A stretch of 21,325 nt of DNA from Clostridia bacterium (GTDB lineage: Bacteria > Bacillota_A > Clostridia > Oscillospirales > CAG-272). Below the pieces are notes generated by a model. That model searched no databases, was not told the DNA's origin, and saw only the letters and a program-made list of their open reading frames with translations. Location of the stretch: contig JAFTRB010000130.1 of the NCBI GenBank assembly GCA_017462445.1, positions 1-21,325 of the forward strand. The letters run 5' to 3'. The position numbers were made by a program, and so were the translations under genes. Positions 21,051 through 21,325 of this stretch are shown one piece after another; the first letter of the stretch is position 1, and every line of letters starts with the position of its first letter.

Positions 21051-21320
21051 ATGAAGATCGTCCAGGTATGTGTCGGCTCCTCCTGCCATCTCAAGGGCTC
21101 GCCTGAAATTGTCGAGCTTCTCGAGGCGGCTCTTGATGAATACGGTATCCGCGACGATGTGGTGCTTGCAGGCAGCTTTTGCATAGGTAAGTGCAATCGG
21201 ATAGGCGTTACAGTCCAGGTCGATGACGATGTTCATGTCGGAGTGACAAAGGAGGGCTTCCGCGAGTTCTTCACTACTAATATTCTCGAGCCCGTTCTTA
21301 AGGAGAGAGAAAATGGCTAA
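21051..21320 (+). CDS. Thioredoxin-like [2Fe-2S] ferredoxin-domain protein, copy 2
   Basis: An 89-residue paralogue of the preceding gene, with a Cys7-x4-Cys12 pair (CVGSSCHLKGS) and a second Cys-x3-Cys pair in GSFCIGKCNRIG. It lacks the extra cysteine after the second pair seen in copy 1 and has a longer charged tail. The ATG at 21051 overlaps the end of copy 1 in TGATATG, so the two are probably translationally coupled; an upstream in-frame ATG at 20973 falls inside copy 1 and is less likely. Its last codons overlap the start of the next gene. The pair looks like a tandem duplication in which the cysteines are kept, so both probably bind a cluster and may form a relay or a heterodimer. Confidence 0.87.
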   Translation: MKIVQVCVGSSCHLKGSPEIVELLEAALDEYGIRDDVVLAGSFCIGKCNRIGVTVQVDDDVHVGVTKEGFREFFTTNILEPVLKERENG

Positions 21321-21325
21321 CTGTC
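21313..21325 (+). CDS. Start of a further gene in the adhE operon (partial, cut by window edge)
   Basis: An ATG at 21313, preceded by AAGGAGAG, opens a frame reading Met-Ala-Asn-Cys up to the window edge. It overlaps the end of the second [2Fe-2S] protein gene by 8 nt. The frame is too short to identify. The context of two small [2Fe-2S] proteins suggests an iron-sulfur or hydrogenase-type partner, which is a guess. Confidence 0.55.

Overview
The window looks like a chromosomal segment of a Clostridia-class Bacillota, probably a gut member of the Oscillospirales/Ruminococcaceae type. The evidence is the SCIFF peptide and maturase pair (a Clostridia hallmark), AdhE-based ethanol fermentation, a long-form ribosome hibernation factor, and uniform SigA-type promoters (TTGACA-like box, 17 bp spacer, often an extended TGnTAnAAT box). 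The taxonomic call is inference; no rRNA or tRNA gene was seen.

Layout. 1-720: an IS200-type insertion sequence with a Y1 HUH transposase, cut by the left edge, whose hairpin right end abuts a short orphan coding fragment. 897-1352: an AT-rich orphan gene of unknown function. 1546-2496 (minus): an EamA/DMT transporter. 2679-4496: purC and a YhcC-type radical SAM protein, both on the plus strand. 4584-6233 (minus): a CvpA-type membrane protein with a long extra C-terminal region, divergent from a TIM-barrel sugar isomerase/epimerase-like gene (6428-7408). 7430-9100 is an accessory patch: four copies of a dispersed palindromic repeat, an AbrB-like and an XRE-like regulator (minus), a truncated DUF559 nuclease gene, and an odd minus-strand promoter followed at once by a terminator. 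9193-10560: hpf with a structured leader, followed by about 700 nt of non-coding, hairpin-dense sequence ending in a strong intrinsic terminator. I read this as a large structured RNA; its family could not be assigned by eye, and it is the best candidate for something undescribed.

10755-16090 is a RiPP-type operon: scfA (six-cysteine SCIFF precursor), an intercistronic hairpin, scfB (radical SAM maturase with SPASM domain), a PLP-dependent Orn/Lys/Arg-decarboxylase-fold enzyme translationally coupled to scfB, and a lipoprotein with BspA-like leucine-rich repeats, closed by two tandem terminators. The precursor has Gly where the characterised SCIFF peptide has its thioether-accepting Thr. 16172-17211: a monocistronic LysR regulator. 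17242 to the right edge: a redox operon of adhE (with a Rex-like operator over its -10 box), an APH-type kinase-fold protein, two tandem thioredoxin-like [2Fe-2S] proteins, and the first codons of another gene.

Most genes sit in short, well-terminated units. The two multigene operons tie peptide modification to surface proteins (scf) and ethanol/NADH metabolism to small iron-sulfur proteins (adhE).
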